Shown here: piece after piece, positions 44,832 through 52,888 of the stretch | How positions within the stretch are numbered: the stretch's first letter is position 1 | How the letters are laid out: each line of letters starts with the position of its first letter | NCBI GenBank assembly: GCA_040880525.1 | Contig: JBBDIG010000060.1 | Coordinates: 1 to 57,712 of the forward strand | Source: Bacteroidia bacterium | GTDB lineage: Bacteria; Bacteroidota; Bacteroidia; CAILMK01; JBBDIG01 | DNA length: 57,712 nt | Direction of reading: 5' to 3' | Made by a program: the position numbers and the translations under genes | Notes under the pieces: generated by a model | Seen by the model: only the letters and a program-made list of their open reading frames with translations | Told to the model about the DNA's origin: nothing | Database searches by the model: none

Positions 44832-47087
44832 ATGAAAAAAGCAAGTCTGCTCCTTGTCGGTCTCTTTATAGTCAATGCCACCACCGTTTTTGCGGATGAG
44901 GGCATGTGGCTGTTGATGTACCTGAAGAAGCTCAATGAAAACAAAATGCAGGAAATGGGGCTGAAGCTTTCTGCGGATGACATTTATAGTGTGAATAATT
45001 CCAGCCTGAAGGACGCCATAGTTTCTCTTGGGGGTTTCTGTTCAGCCGAGATCGTTTCTGAGAAGGGATTGATGTTTACCAACCATCACTGCGCGTATGA
45101 CGCGATAGCTGAAAACAGCAAGAAAGGCGATGTCAATTACATTGAAGAAGGATTCTGGGCCAGAAGCCTGGAAGAGGAACTACCAAACGAAGGACTTACA
45201 GCCTCCATCCTGGTTCGGATGGAAGACGTTACCAACGTCATCAGGCCGGTAATTGACACGGTTCAGAATCCGATGCAACGTGATATGATCCTGAGTCAAT
45301 TGGTTGATTCCATTCAAAATGCGGCTACAGAAGGTACGCACTACAATGCGCAGGTGAAGACCATGTTTTATGGCAATGAATATTACCTCTTTATTTATGA
45401 AACATTCCGTGACGTACGGCTGGTTGCCGCACCTCCGTCATCTATTGGGAAGTTTGGTGGCGACACTGACAACTGGATGTGGCCCCGCCATACAGGAGAT
45501 TTCGCCATGTTGCGAATTTATACCGCCCCTGACGGAACACCCGCAGACTTTAGTGATGAGAACATTCCATACAAGCCCAAGCACCACCTCCCTATTTCCC
45601 TCAAAGGTGTTGACTCCGGCACTTTTTCAATGATCATGGGATTTCCCGGATCTACGCAGCGTTATCTTACTTCTTATGATATAAAACTCAAGTACAATCA
45701 GACTCTTCCCGCGTATAAAAATATTCTGGGGAAAATTCTGGAGATCATGAAAACCGACATGGATGCGGATTCAGTGAAAAAGCTCACAATGGCATCGAAA
45801 TATGCATCCTTAAGCAATGCACACAAATATTTCATTGGTCAGCACAGGGGCCTCACAATGCACGATCTGGTCGCAGAAAAACAGGAAGATGAAAAAGCAT
45901 TTAACCAATGGATAAATGCAACCGAAAACCGGAGGGAGAAATATGGCGATGTATTTTCCAAAATGGAAGAAGCCTATAATGAGGAGCGATCCGTACAGCC
46001 TGCCGTTAATTATTATTTAATGAGTTTTAATACTGAAACTTTTAGCTATGGCGTATCCCTGTATCGGTTAGGAGCTCAGATGAAGCAACTAGAGAAAAAG
46101 GAAGATTTGCCCGAAGCCTCAATTGAACGTGCGAAACAATCGGCTGAGGATTATTTCAATGAAGCATTTCTCTCTACCGAGCGGAAATTAATGAAGGCCC
46201 TGCTCCTGATGTTTTATGAAAACGTTCCCGCAGATCAGCAACCGGAATATATTAGTGAGATCCTTGATAAAGCTAAGGGAGATACTCCGGAGGAAAAATT
46301 CAATTCCTACGTAGATGATATGTTCGACAAGGGCCTGACCATGGATAAGGATAAATACATGAGTTTTCTGAAGAAGCCGAAGCAGAAGAAACTGGAGAAA
46401 GATCCCCTGTATCAGCTTATTACGAATGTAATTACTACCTACCAGACCCAGATCGCCCCCACTTTTGCCAATGCCAGTCAAATTCGTGAGGAACAGCAGC
46501 AGTTGTATTTGGAGGCATTGCGGAAGTACAAAGCCGATGAAGTGTTCTATCCGGATGCCAATTCAACCATCCGTCTCTCATTCGGAGAAATTATGCCCTA
46601 CGAGCCAAGAGATGCCGTGAAATATAAATACTACACTACGTATGAAGGCATTCTCGAAAAGGAAGACCCTGAAGATGATGAATTCATGGTTCCGGAAAAA
46701 CTGCTTGACCTACTGGAAGAAGGAGATTTCGGGCGGTATGCAATGGATGATACTTTGCGTGTCAACTTCCTCACAAATCATGACATTACCGGAGGGAACT
46801 CAGGGAGCCCGGTATTGGACGGTGAAGGAAACCTCATCGGCATTGCATTCGATGGCAACTGGGAGGCGATGATCGGAGATATTCTGGTGGTGCCTTCACT
46901 GAACCGCACCATTTCCGTAGACATTCGCTACGTTCTTTTTATCATTGATAAATATGCGAATGCCCAGAACATCATCGCGGAACTGGATATTATCGAAGCC
47001 AAACAGCCTGAAAAGAACACATCTCAGGAAACACAACAAGCCCTTCCCGCTGAAGCTGAAACTGAGGCACCTGCTGAAGTACGGTAG
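44832..47087 (+). CDS. S46 family dipeptidyl-peptidase (DPP7/DPP11 type), likely DPP7-like
   Basis: A 751-residue exported serine peptidase. The ATG at 44832 is preferred to the TTG at 44817 because it gives a clean signal peptide (MKKASLLLVGLFIVNATTVFA). The catalytic His is in TNHHC (about 85) and Ser657 in GGNSGSP. The residue 18 after Ser is Gly675 in FDGNWEAM; Porphyromonas gingivalis DPP11 has Arg there for acidic P1 residues, whereas DPP7 has Gly. That points to DPP7-like preference for hydrophobic P1 residues. The enzyme cleaves dipeptides in the periplasm during growth on peptides. A terminator follows. Confidence 0.93.
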   Translation: MKKASLLLVGLFIVNATTVFADEGMWLLMYLKKLNENKMQEMGLKLSADDIYSVNNSSLKDAIVSLGGFCSAEIVSEKGLMFTNHHCAYDAIAENSKKGDVNYIEEGFWARSLEEELPNEGLTASILVRMEDVTNVIRPVIDTVQNPMQRDMILSQLVDSIQNAATEGTHYNAQVKTMFYGNEYYLFIYETFRDVRLVAAPPSSIGKFGGDTDNWMWPRHTGDFAMLRIYTAPDGTPADFSDENIPYKPKHHLPISLKGVDSGTFSMIMGFPGSTQRYLTSYDIKLKYNQTLPAYKNILGKILEIMKTDMDADSVKKLTMASKYASLSNAHKYFIGQHRGLTMHDLVAEKQEDEKAFNQWINATENRREKYGDVFSKMEEAYNEERSVQPAVNYYLMSFNTETFSYGVSLYRLGAQMKQLEKKEDLPEASIERAKQSAEDYFNEAFLSTERKLMKALLLMFYENVPADQQPEYISEILDKAKGDTPEEKFNSYVDDMFDKGLTMDKDKYMSFLKKPKQKKLEKDPLYQLITNVITTYQTQIAPTFANASQIREEQQQLYLEALRKYKADEVFYPDANSTIRLSFGEIMPYEPRDAVKYKYYTTYEGILEKEDPEDDEFMVPEKLLDLLEEGDFGRYAMDDTLRVNFLTNHDITGGNSGSPVLDGEGNLIGIAFDGNWEAMIGDILVVPSLNRTISVDIRYVLFIIDKYANAQNIIAELDIIEAKQPEKNTSQETQQALPAEAETEAPAEVR

Positions 47088-47111
47088 TAATTCACTGAAA
47101 TAACCATTATT

Positions 47112-47148
47112 AAAGGCCACAGCACCCAATCCGGGCTGTGGCTTTTTT
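47112..47148 (+). terminator. Terminator after the S46 peptidase gene
   Basis: GCCACAGC (47116-47123) pairs with GCTGTGGC (47135-47142), followed by TTTTTT. Confidence 0.88.
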
Positions 47149-47349
47149 GTGAAATCCTGTGGAAAGAACTATGAAAAACCCAAATTGCAACATATTTTAT
47201 TCTAAAATCCGCTAATTGAAATAAGCCCATTCCATTAAATATCTGTAGCGGTGGCTTTTCCACCAAAAAAATTTTATGATTTTGATTTGTTAATTTAAAA
47301 GAATCAGTAGCTTGCTTTTCAATTTTATGTAACCCTTAACCTGAGACTC

Positions 47350-48375
47350 ATGAAACTGAATGGCAAGGCAATCTTCTGCTTTTTGACGCTCATGCTTTTT
47401 GCCCCGGACGCTATGGCGCAGAAAGTACACTATATCAGGCTCATACCGGACCGGATGGATTTTTACGACAGTCAATTTTATATTGATACTGTGGTGGATG
47501 CCCGTGAAGACAAGACTTCTATCGGCACTGTAAGGATGGGGCTTTTGAATGTCAAGCGAAAAGCACAACTGGAAAGCGATTTTTCAACTATACTCAACCG
47601 GTATTTTGCAACCGTATTGCCCCAAATGCTGGACAAAAAACCCGTGACGGTAGTTTTCCGGAAATTTTCGGTTTCAGAAAAAGCTTCTTTCACCCAGGAA
47701 TACGGTTCCGTGAATATTGAGGTGGATTTTTATTATCAGAACGACAGCGTTTATTCTTCCTATCAGCGTGTCGCAACCAGAGGGACCGATGTCACCGGGC
47801 AACATGATGAAAGTGTGGTGCGGGCCCTGGAAATGGCAATTATGGATTTCAAGAAAGTTGTAACGGAAAAACGGATTTTTGAAAGGATGAGTGATTATAA
47901 GGAAGACATACCAGCTTCATTTTCGTTGAAGGTCCCGGAACAAAGGAAACCGGAAGCGGAAGAAGCGCCCATAAAGGAAAACCGGAATATTTTTGCCGTT
48001 GGTTACCAGATTGGCGGATATACCCTTATAGGATTTAATGCTGAAGTTCGTATCCTTAATTATTTTGGATTGCATGGTGGTGGCGGGATAAGGGGATATA
48101 CTGCGGGTGTTAAAATACACACCGGTCCTGGAAAGAACAGCCCATTTTTCAATGTGAGTTATAAAGATGGCGGATTTGGCCTGATAAGTACAATGGGGTT
48201 GGAATTTGGCGGGCGTATTACTTTCGGGAGTAAGGGTGATTTTGCACTGCACGGACAGTTGGGGGCAGCGGAAATATTATATATTGATAAAGCGTTTGCG
48301 GAAATACTCTTTGGTGATATACCCGTTCCTGAGCGGATGCTTTCTATGGGAATTGGTTTTAGTTGGCCTTTTTAA
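47350..48375 (+). CDS. Exported protein of unknown function, beta-rich
   Basis: A 341-residue protein with a signal peptide (MKLNGKAIFCFLTLMLFAPDAMAQ). The first half has strands and helices around YFATVLPQMLDKKPVTVVFRKFSVSEKASF. The second half alternates short strands and glycine-rich turns (NAEVRILNYFGLHGGGGIRGYTAGVKIH...) and ends in SMGIGFSWPF, which looks like a small outer-membrane barrel or an OmpA-like terminal strand. No named family could be recognised. No operon partner is visible. Confidence 0.7.
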   Translation: MKLNGKAIFCFLTLMLFAPDAMAQKVHYIRLIPDRMDFYDSQFYIDTVVDAREDKTSIGTVRMGLLNVKRKAQLESDFSTILNRYFATVLPQMLDKKPVTVVFRKFSVSEKASFTQEYGSVNIEVDFYYQNDSVYSSYQRVATRGTDVTGQHDESVVRALEMAIMDFKKVVTEKRIFERMSDYKEDIPASFSLKVPEQRKPEAEEAPIKENRNIFAVGYQIGGYTLIGFNAEVRILNYFGLHGGGGIRGYTAGVKIHTGPGKNSPFFNVSYKDGGFGLISTMGLEFGGRITFGSKGDFALHGQLGAAEILYIDKAFAEILFGDIPVPERMLSMGIGFSWPF

Positions 48376-48620
48376 GTAAGGATTGAATTATTGAAGGAAG
48401 TAAGGATTAAATAAATTAAATAAAAAGGAATACCATCCTGAATTTTCTACTATAACAATCATGTTAACCAAAGAATAAAATAAATCATGGTTCAGATGAT
48501 TTAAGGAATGAATTATTATTAAAATGGAAATATGATTTTCAGCTTCGCATTTTAATATCTTATTAGTCCAATAATCTCAAAACCTCATTTCTGACAAACT
48601 CCTGTTCCCCAACATCTGCC
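48376..48620. other. AT-rich intergenic region, no gene seen
   Basis: About 245 nt between the exported-protein gene and the dnaE2-type promoter. No credible open frame and no strong hairpin were found. Confidence 0.45.
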
Positions 48621-48628
48621 TATATTTG
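48621..48628 (+). promoter_or_regulatory. Putative -7 promoter box for the error-prone polymerase gene
   Basis: TATATTTG is an exact TAnnTTTG match. It places the transcription start near 48635, directly over the dyad at 48637-48652. Confidence 0.5.
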
Positions 48629-48636
48629 TCGTTATA

Positions 48637-48652
48637 AAAGACAAATGTCTTT
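48637..48652 (+). promoter_or_regulatory. Operator-like dyad at the dnaE2 transcription start
   Basis: Seven-bp arms AAAGACA (48637-48643) and TGTCTTT (48646-48652) separated by AA. It overlaps the inferred start of transcription of a DnaE2-type gene, a class usually under SOS control. A LexA-like or other repressor site is plausible but untested. Confidence 0.4.
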
Positions 48653-48669
48653 AAATAAGATAACGACTC

Positions 48670-51600
48670 TTGCTCAACAACCACACATACTTTTCCCACG
48701 GCTATGGAGCCATGTCGCCTGAAGAGCTGCTACAGGAGGCAAAATCCAAAGGCTGGGAAACTGTCCTGCTGACCGACATCAACACTACGGCTGCGGTGCT
48801 GGACTTCATCCGGCTGGCGGAGGAGCAGGGAATACGCCCCGTGGTGGGCATTGATTTCCGCATTGGCGTGGCGCAGCAATTCGTGGCGCTGGCACGAAAC
48901 AACGAAGGGTTCCGGGAGATGAATGAGTATTTGTCGCTTTATTTCCCCCAACCCTCCAAGGGTTCCGAACCCTTGGAGGGTTTAGAACCTATCGCCAACA
49001 CCCCCCTGCCCCCCTCAAGGGGGGATTCATTCGCTCCGCAGGAGCTAAACTGTCCCCTTGAGGGGACTACAGGGGTGTCTGCCGCGCAGCGAGACACAGA
49101 ACTTTCCAAAAGTTTGGAACTTTTGGAAAGTTTCCACCACTGCTACCTCATCTATCCCTTCCTGAAAGCACCTCAACGCAAACTCCGCGAAAACGAATTC
49201 ATCGGTATCCGGCCATCGCAGTTGAACCGGCTACGCTACCAAATCTCCAAGGTTTCCAAAACCTTGGAGATTTCAAAGCTCGTGGTGATGCAGCCCGGCA
49301 CATTCCGCCACAAGCGCGATTTCAATGCACACCGCCTGCTGCGCGCCATTGACTTGAACACGCTACTTAGCAAGCTGCCCAAATCAGAAGAAGGGCTACC
49401 GGAAGATGTGATGTGGTGCAGGGATGCATTGCGCACCGCCTTCTCCGACTTCCCGGAGATTATCGCCAACACTGAGCGCCTGCTGGAAGACTGTTCCATT
49501 CATTTCACTTTTGGCGAGTATTCTAACGTTAACAACAAGCGGGTTTTTACTGATTCCATTGCCAATGACCGTGAACTCATCCGCAGCCTGTGTGAGAAGG
49601 GGATGGCGTACCGCTTTCCCAACTCCCGCAAGGACGTGCAGGAGCGGGTGGAGAAGGAACTGGAAGTAATTGAGCAGCGGGATTTCCTCAGCTATTTCCT
49701 CATTAACTGGGACATTGTGAATTATGCCCGCAGGAACAACTATTTCTACGTGGGACGTGGCAGTGGCGCCAACAGCATGATCGCCTATCTCCTGCGCATT
49801 ACCGATGTAGATCCCATCGAGCTGGACCTCTACTTCGAGCGCTTCATCAACCCCAGCCGGAAGCAGCCGCCCGACTTCGACATTGACTTCTCATGGCGCG
49901 ACCGGGAAGACGTGACACGGTATATTTTCGAAACCTATCCGAATGCAGTTCTGGTAGGCTCCCACACTACCTTTAAACAGCGGGCGGTAATGCGCGAACT
50001 GGGCAAAGTCCTGGGGCTGCCGCCACGAGAAATTAACAAGCTGAGCCAACCTAGCCTGCACCTGCAAAAGCTCGATGATATGGCACTGCTGGTGTTAAAA
50101 TACAGCCGCTATATCCAGAACTTTCCACACCACAAAACCATCCATTCCAGCGGTATTCTTATTCCCGAAAAATCTATCTTTTGCCACGGGGCCACCTTTA
50201 TGCCGCCCAAAGGCTTTCCCACCACACATTTTGACATGTACATTTCAGAGGATGTAGGGCTGCATAAGTTCGACATCTTGGGGCAGCGCGGCCTGGGCAA
50301 AATCAAGGATGCACTGGAGGTGATCCGCCTCAACAACCCCGCTGAGCCGGAAATTGACATTCATAACATTGAGCCTTTTAAACATGACGAGCGGGTGAAG
50401 GCGATGCTGCGCAATGGGGAGACGATGGCCTGCTTCTATGTGGAATCGCCCGCCATGCGCAGCCTGCTCACTAAGCTACACGCGGATACTTATCTGGGGC
50501 TGGTGGCAGCAAGCTCCATTATCCGTCCGGGCGTGGCACAATCGGGAATGATGCAGGAGTACATCAAGCGCTTCCGCCACCCGGAAACCCGCAAATACAT
50601 CCATCCCAAACTGGGCGAATTGATGCACGAAACCTTTGGCGTAATGGTGTATCAGGAGGACGTTCTGAAAGTGGCGCACTACTTTGCCGGCCTCACCCTG
50701 GCCGAGGCTGACGTGCTGCGCAGGGGCATGAGCTGGAAGTTTCGCGAGCGCAACGCTTTCTGGAAAATCAAGGACAAATTCTTCAGCAACTGCCATGAAA
50801 GGGGCTATGAAGAAAGCGTGACCGGGGAAGTGTGGCGGCAGATCGAGAGTTTTGGCAACTATGCCTTTGCCAAAGGCCACTCGGCCAGCTATGCGGTGGA
50901 AAGCTACCAGAGCCTGTATCTGAAGGCCCACTTCCCGCTGGAGTACCTTGTGGCGACCATCAACAACGGAGGTGGCTTTTATACCACCGAAGTGTACGTC
51001 CACGAAGCCCACATGCAGGGTGGCATTATCGAGGCACCCTGTGTAAACAACAGCGATTTGGAAACCTGCATAAAAGGGCGACACATTTACCTGGGCCTAA
51101 ACCTGATGAAAGACCTGGAGGCGCGGGCGATTAAGGTACTGCTCACTGAGCGCGAAAGGCTTGGGGAATTTGTCAGCCTGGGCGATTTCGTAGGTCGTGT
51201 GGAAATTTCGCTGGAGCAGCTCATCATTCTTATCCGCATCAACGGCTTCCGCTCGTTTGGCATCGGCAAAAAGGAACTGCTTTGGGAAGCACATTTCCTG
51301 CTGGGACATGCGAAAAAGTCGAGGCCAACGCTGGACCTGTTCATTACCCGCCCCAAAAAACTCACCCTTCCTAAACTGGAATACGGGGAAAACGAAGATG
51401 CCTTCGATGAGATTGAAATCCTGGGCTTCCCGCTGAGTTCACCCTTCAGCCTGCTAGATACCATTCCACGCGGCACCATCATGGCGCAGGAGATGCCACA
51501 CTATATCGGCCAACAAGTGCGCATGACCGGCTACCTCGTCCATGTAAAGAACCTGCACACCCGCAGCAAAAACCCGCAGCACATGCAGTTCGGGACTTTT

Positions 51601-51846
51601 ATTGATGAGGAAGGCCATTTCATAGATTCCGTCCACTTTCCCAACACAGCCGCCCGGTACCCCTTTCGGGGCCGCGGCTGCTATTTGTTGACAGGCAAGA
51701 TAATCGAGGAATACGATTTCGTAAGTTTGGAAACGCACACGATGGAGAAGATTCCGTTGTATGATATGAAGGTGCAGACGCGGTCGCTGGCGGGGGTAGC
51801 GAGACAAATTATTTCACGCAAAGCCGCAGAGTCGCAAAGAGAATGA
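48670..51846 (+). CDS. dnaE2: Error-prone DNA polymerase, DnaE2/ImuC type, with palindrome insertions in its PHP region
   Basis: A 1058-residue C-family polymerase. The TTG at 48670 is the only usable start, because a stop lies three codons upstream and the N-terminal PHP motif (NNHTYFSHGYG) begins at once. PHP residues follow (VLLTDIN). The catalytic motif PDFDIDF is at residues 401-407, and a C-terminal OB-fold region is at about 950-1030. It lacks the long C-terminus of replicative DnaE and matches DnaE2/ImuC, which makes mutagenic translesion patches with ImuA/ImuB; neither is in this window. Codons 94-155 and 191-202 contain palindromic insertions absent from orthologues I know. The stop codon lies in a tandem repeat. 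Confidence 0.88.
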   Translation: MLNNHTYFSHGYGAMSPEELLQEAKSKGWETVLLTDINTTAAVLDFIRLAEEQGIRPVVGIDFRIGVAQQFVALARNNEGFREMNEYLSLYFPQPSKGSEPLEGLEPIANTPLPPSRGDSFAPQELNCPLEGTTGVSAAQRDTELSKSLELLESFHHCYLIYPFLKAPQRKLRENEFIGIRPSQLNRLRYQISKVSKTLEISKLVVMQPGTFRHKRDFNAHRLLRAIDLNTLLSKLPKSEEGLPEDVMWCRDALRTAFSDFPEIIANTERLLEDCSIHFTFGEYSNVNNKRVFTDSIANDRELIRSLCEKGMAYRFPNSRKDVQERVEKELEVIEQRDFLSYFLINWDIVNYARRNNYFYVGRGSGANSMIAYLLRITDVDPIELDLYFERFINPSRKQPPDFDIDFSWRDREDVTRYIFETYPNAVLVGSHTTFKQRAVMRELGKVLGLPPREINKLSQPSLHLQKLDDMALLVLKYSRYIQNFPHHKTIHSSGILIPEKSIFCHGATFMPPKGFPTTHFDMYISEDVGLHKFDILGQRGLGKIKDALEVIRLNNPAEPEIDIHNIEPFKHDERVKAMLRNGETMACFYVESPAMRSLLTKLHADTYLGLVAASSIIRPGVAQSGMMQEYIKRFRHPETRKYIHPKLGELMHETFGVMVYQEDVLKVAHYFAGLTLAEADVLRRGMSWKFRERNAFWKIKDKFFSNCHERGYEESVTGEVWRQIESFGNYAFAKGHSASYAVESYQSLYLKAHFPLEYLVATINNGGGFYTTEVYVHEAHMQGGIIEAPCVNNSDLETCIKGRHIYLGLNLMKDLEARAIKVLLTERERLGEFVSLGDFVGRVEISLEQLIILIRINGFRSFGIGKKELLWEAHFLLGHAKKSRPTLDLFITRPKKLTLPKLEYGENEDAFDEIEILGFPLSSPFSLLDTIPRGTIMAQEMPHYIGQQVRMTGYLVHVKNLHTRSKNPQHMQFGTFIDEEGHFIDSVHFPNTAARYPFRGRGCYLLTGKIIEEYDFVSLETHTMEKIPLYDMKVQTRSLAGVARQIISRKAAESQRE
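48950..48982. repeat. 33-nt palindrome 1 inside dnaE2
   Basis: Perfect arms AACCCTCCAAGGGTT and AACCCTTGGAGGGTT (15 bp) with a 3-nt loop CCG. It begins at the second base of a codon and encodes QPSKGSEPLEGL together with flanking bases. Confidence 0.9.
48998..49078. repeat. 81-nt inverted repeat inside dnaE2
   Basis: Outer arms ACACCCC(C)CTG and CAGGGGTGT, and inner arms CCCCTCAAGGGG (49011-49022) and CCCCTTGAGGGG (49054-49065). Each inner arm is itself nearly palindromic. The reading frame stays open through it (TPLPPSRGD...NCPLEGTTGV). Confidence 0.85.
49100..49132. repeat. 33-nt palindrome 2 inside dnaE2
   Basis: Perfect arms AACTTTCCAAAAGTT and AACTTTTGGAAAGTT with loop TGG. Same length, arm size and codon phase as the copies at 48950 and 49241. 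Encodes ELSKSLELLESF with flanking bases. Confidence 0.9.
49241..49273. repeat. 33-nt palindrome 3 inside dnaE2
   Basis: Perfect arms AAATCTCCAAGGTTT and AAACCTTGGAGATTT with loop CCA. Same size and codon phase as the other two. Encodes QISKVSKTLEIS with flanking bases. Confidence 0.9.
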
Positions 51847-51917
51847 ATACTTGGCGTCTTAGCGTCTTGGCGAGACATATTATTTCACGCAAAGCCGCAG
51901 AGGTGCAAATAAAATGA
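51801..51917 (+). repeat. Tandem 46-nt repeat spanning the dnaE2 3' end
   Basis: Copy 1 (51801-51846) and copy 2 (51872-51917) are near-identical 46-mers at 71-nt spacing, sharing the core ATTTCACGCAAAGCCGCAGA. Copy 1 supplies the last codons and stop of dnaE2. The intervening CTTGGCGTCTTAGCGTCTTGG is partly complementary to the repeat, giving a hairpin-like arrangement typical of a dispersed Bacteroidota repeat. Confidence 0.85.
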
Positions 51918-52006
51918 GGTTGAAGAAGTCGTAGGAAAAAATTTAGCTTGCAGCCGGAGTGGAGCTGCGCCTCGAGCGGAAGCCTTGAAACTCATTTTCT
52001 CACAGC

Positions 52007-52027
52007 AAGTTTACCATTTGTAAACTT
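52007..52027 (+). promoter_or_regulatory. Operator-like dyad upstream of higBA
   Basis: AAGTTTAC (52007-52014), spacer CATTT, GTAAACTT (52020-52027), a perfect 8-bp dyad that ends 26 nt before the higB ATG. It is well placed for HigA (or HigBA complex) autorepression. Confidence 0.6.
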
Positions 52028-52053
52028 TAGGCGTTAAATTTGAACCTGAAAGA

Positions 52054-52386
52054 ATGAAAGTTCATCTGATAAAGAAACAAACCATTGAAGATTATGTAGA
52101 GGAGCATGCTGCTGGCCATTCAGCATTTGAAAGGTGGCTTTCTATAATCTTAATAGCAGATTGGGAAGAACCTGCCGATATCCTTTTCACCTTTGGATCG
52201 GCTGATATTTTAGGCAGTGGGAGCAACAGAGTGGTCTTCAACATTGGAGGAAATAATTACCGGATGATCTGCAAATATGCATTTGGAAAAAAAATGGTAC
52301 ACCTATTTGTTTGCTGGATGGGAACACATGCTGAATACACCAGGCTGTGTAATACAAACATGCAGTTTGACATAAACAAATATTAA
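52054..52386 (+). CDS. higB: HigB-type toxin (mRNA interferase)
   Basis: A 110-residue toxin of the HigB family (PF09907 type). The conserved order of motifs is FERWLSIIL near residue 25, ADILFTFGSADIL at about 41-53, VVFNIGGNNYRMICKYAFGKKMVHLFVCWMGTHAEY at about 60-95. The last part is the hallmark HLxxxxxHAEY region that contacts the ribosome A site and mRNA. It is encoded first, with the antitoxin gene immediately after it, the reverse of most type II pairs and typical of higBA. An 8-bp dyad lies upstream. HigB cleaves mRNA on the ribosome. Confidence 0.9.
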   Translation: MKVHLIKKQTIEDYVEEHAAGHSAFERWLSIILIADWEEPADILFTFGSADILGSGSNRVVFNIGGNNYRMICKYAFGKKMVHLFVCWMGTHAEYTRLCNTNMQFDINKY

Positions 52387-52387
52387 G

Positions 52388-52780
52388 ATGAAGAACAAAC
52401 TGAAATACGCGATTATCAAGACCCGCCAACAGTACAATGAGTACTGTCAACAGCTTGAAACCTTGGCATCCACAGGAATGGATTCTAAACAGGATGAAAT
52501 CGAACTCCTCACCTTTCTGATTGAGAAATGGGATAAGGAGCATAGCACCTTTACGGAAAAGGATCCTGTAGAGACTTTAAAATACCTGATGGAAGAGAAT
52601 GGCCTCAAGGCCATGAACCTTATGGCAATTTTAGGAGTTTCAAAAGGAATGGTATCAGCAATTCTGAATTACCGAAAAGGTCTGTCTAAGGAGAATATCA
52701 GGAAGTTGGCTGCGTACTTTAAAATATCTCAGGAAAATTTTAACAAGCATTATTCGCTGGACAGCGTTTTATCGAAATAA
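52388..52780 (+). CDS. higA: HigA-type antitoxin (XRE/HTH)
   Basis: A 130-residue antitoxin that starts 1 nt after the higB stop codon. Residues about 60-115 form an XRE helix-turn-helix (LKYLMEENGLKAMNLMAILGVSKGMVSAILNYRKGLSKENIRKLAAYF). The N-terminal part is an extended helical region (YNEYCQQLETLAS) as in HigA proteins with an N-terminal toxin-binding arm. It neutralises HigB and represses the operon through the dyad at 52007-52027. Its location next to dnaE2 and dispersed repeats fits an accessory insertion. Confidence 0.9.
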   Translation: MKNKLKYAIIKTRQQYNEYCQQLETLASTGMDSKQDEIELLTFLIEKWDKEHSTFTEKDPVETLKYLMEENGLKAMNLMAILGVSKGMVSAILNYRKGLSKENIRKLAAYFKISQENFNKHYSLDSVLSK

Positions 52781-52888
52781 CCCCCACGGCCGCCCGAGCG
52801 TAAACCACCTCTTCAAGCGGATAAAACAATGCTTCACCAGAAGCCATTCTGTTTAGTAATGTATTTAACAAAGTAAAGAATTTGAAGA

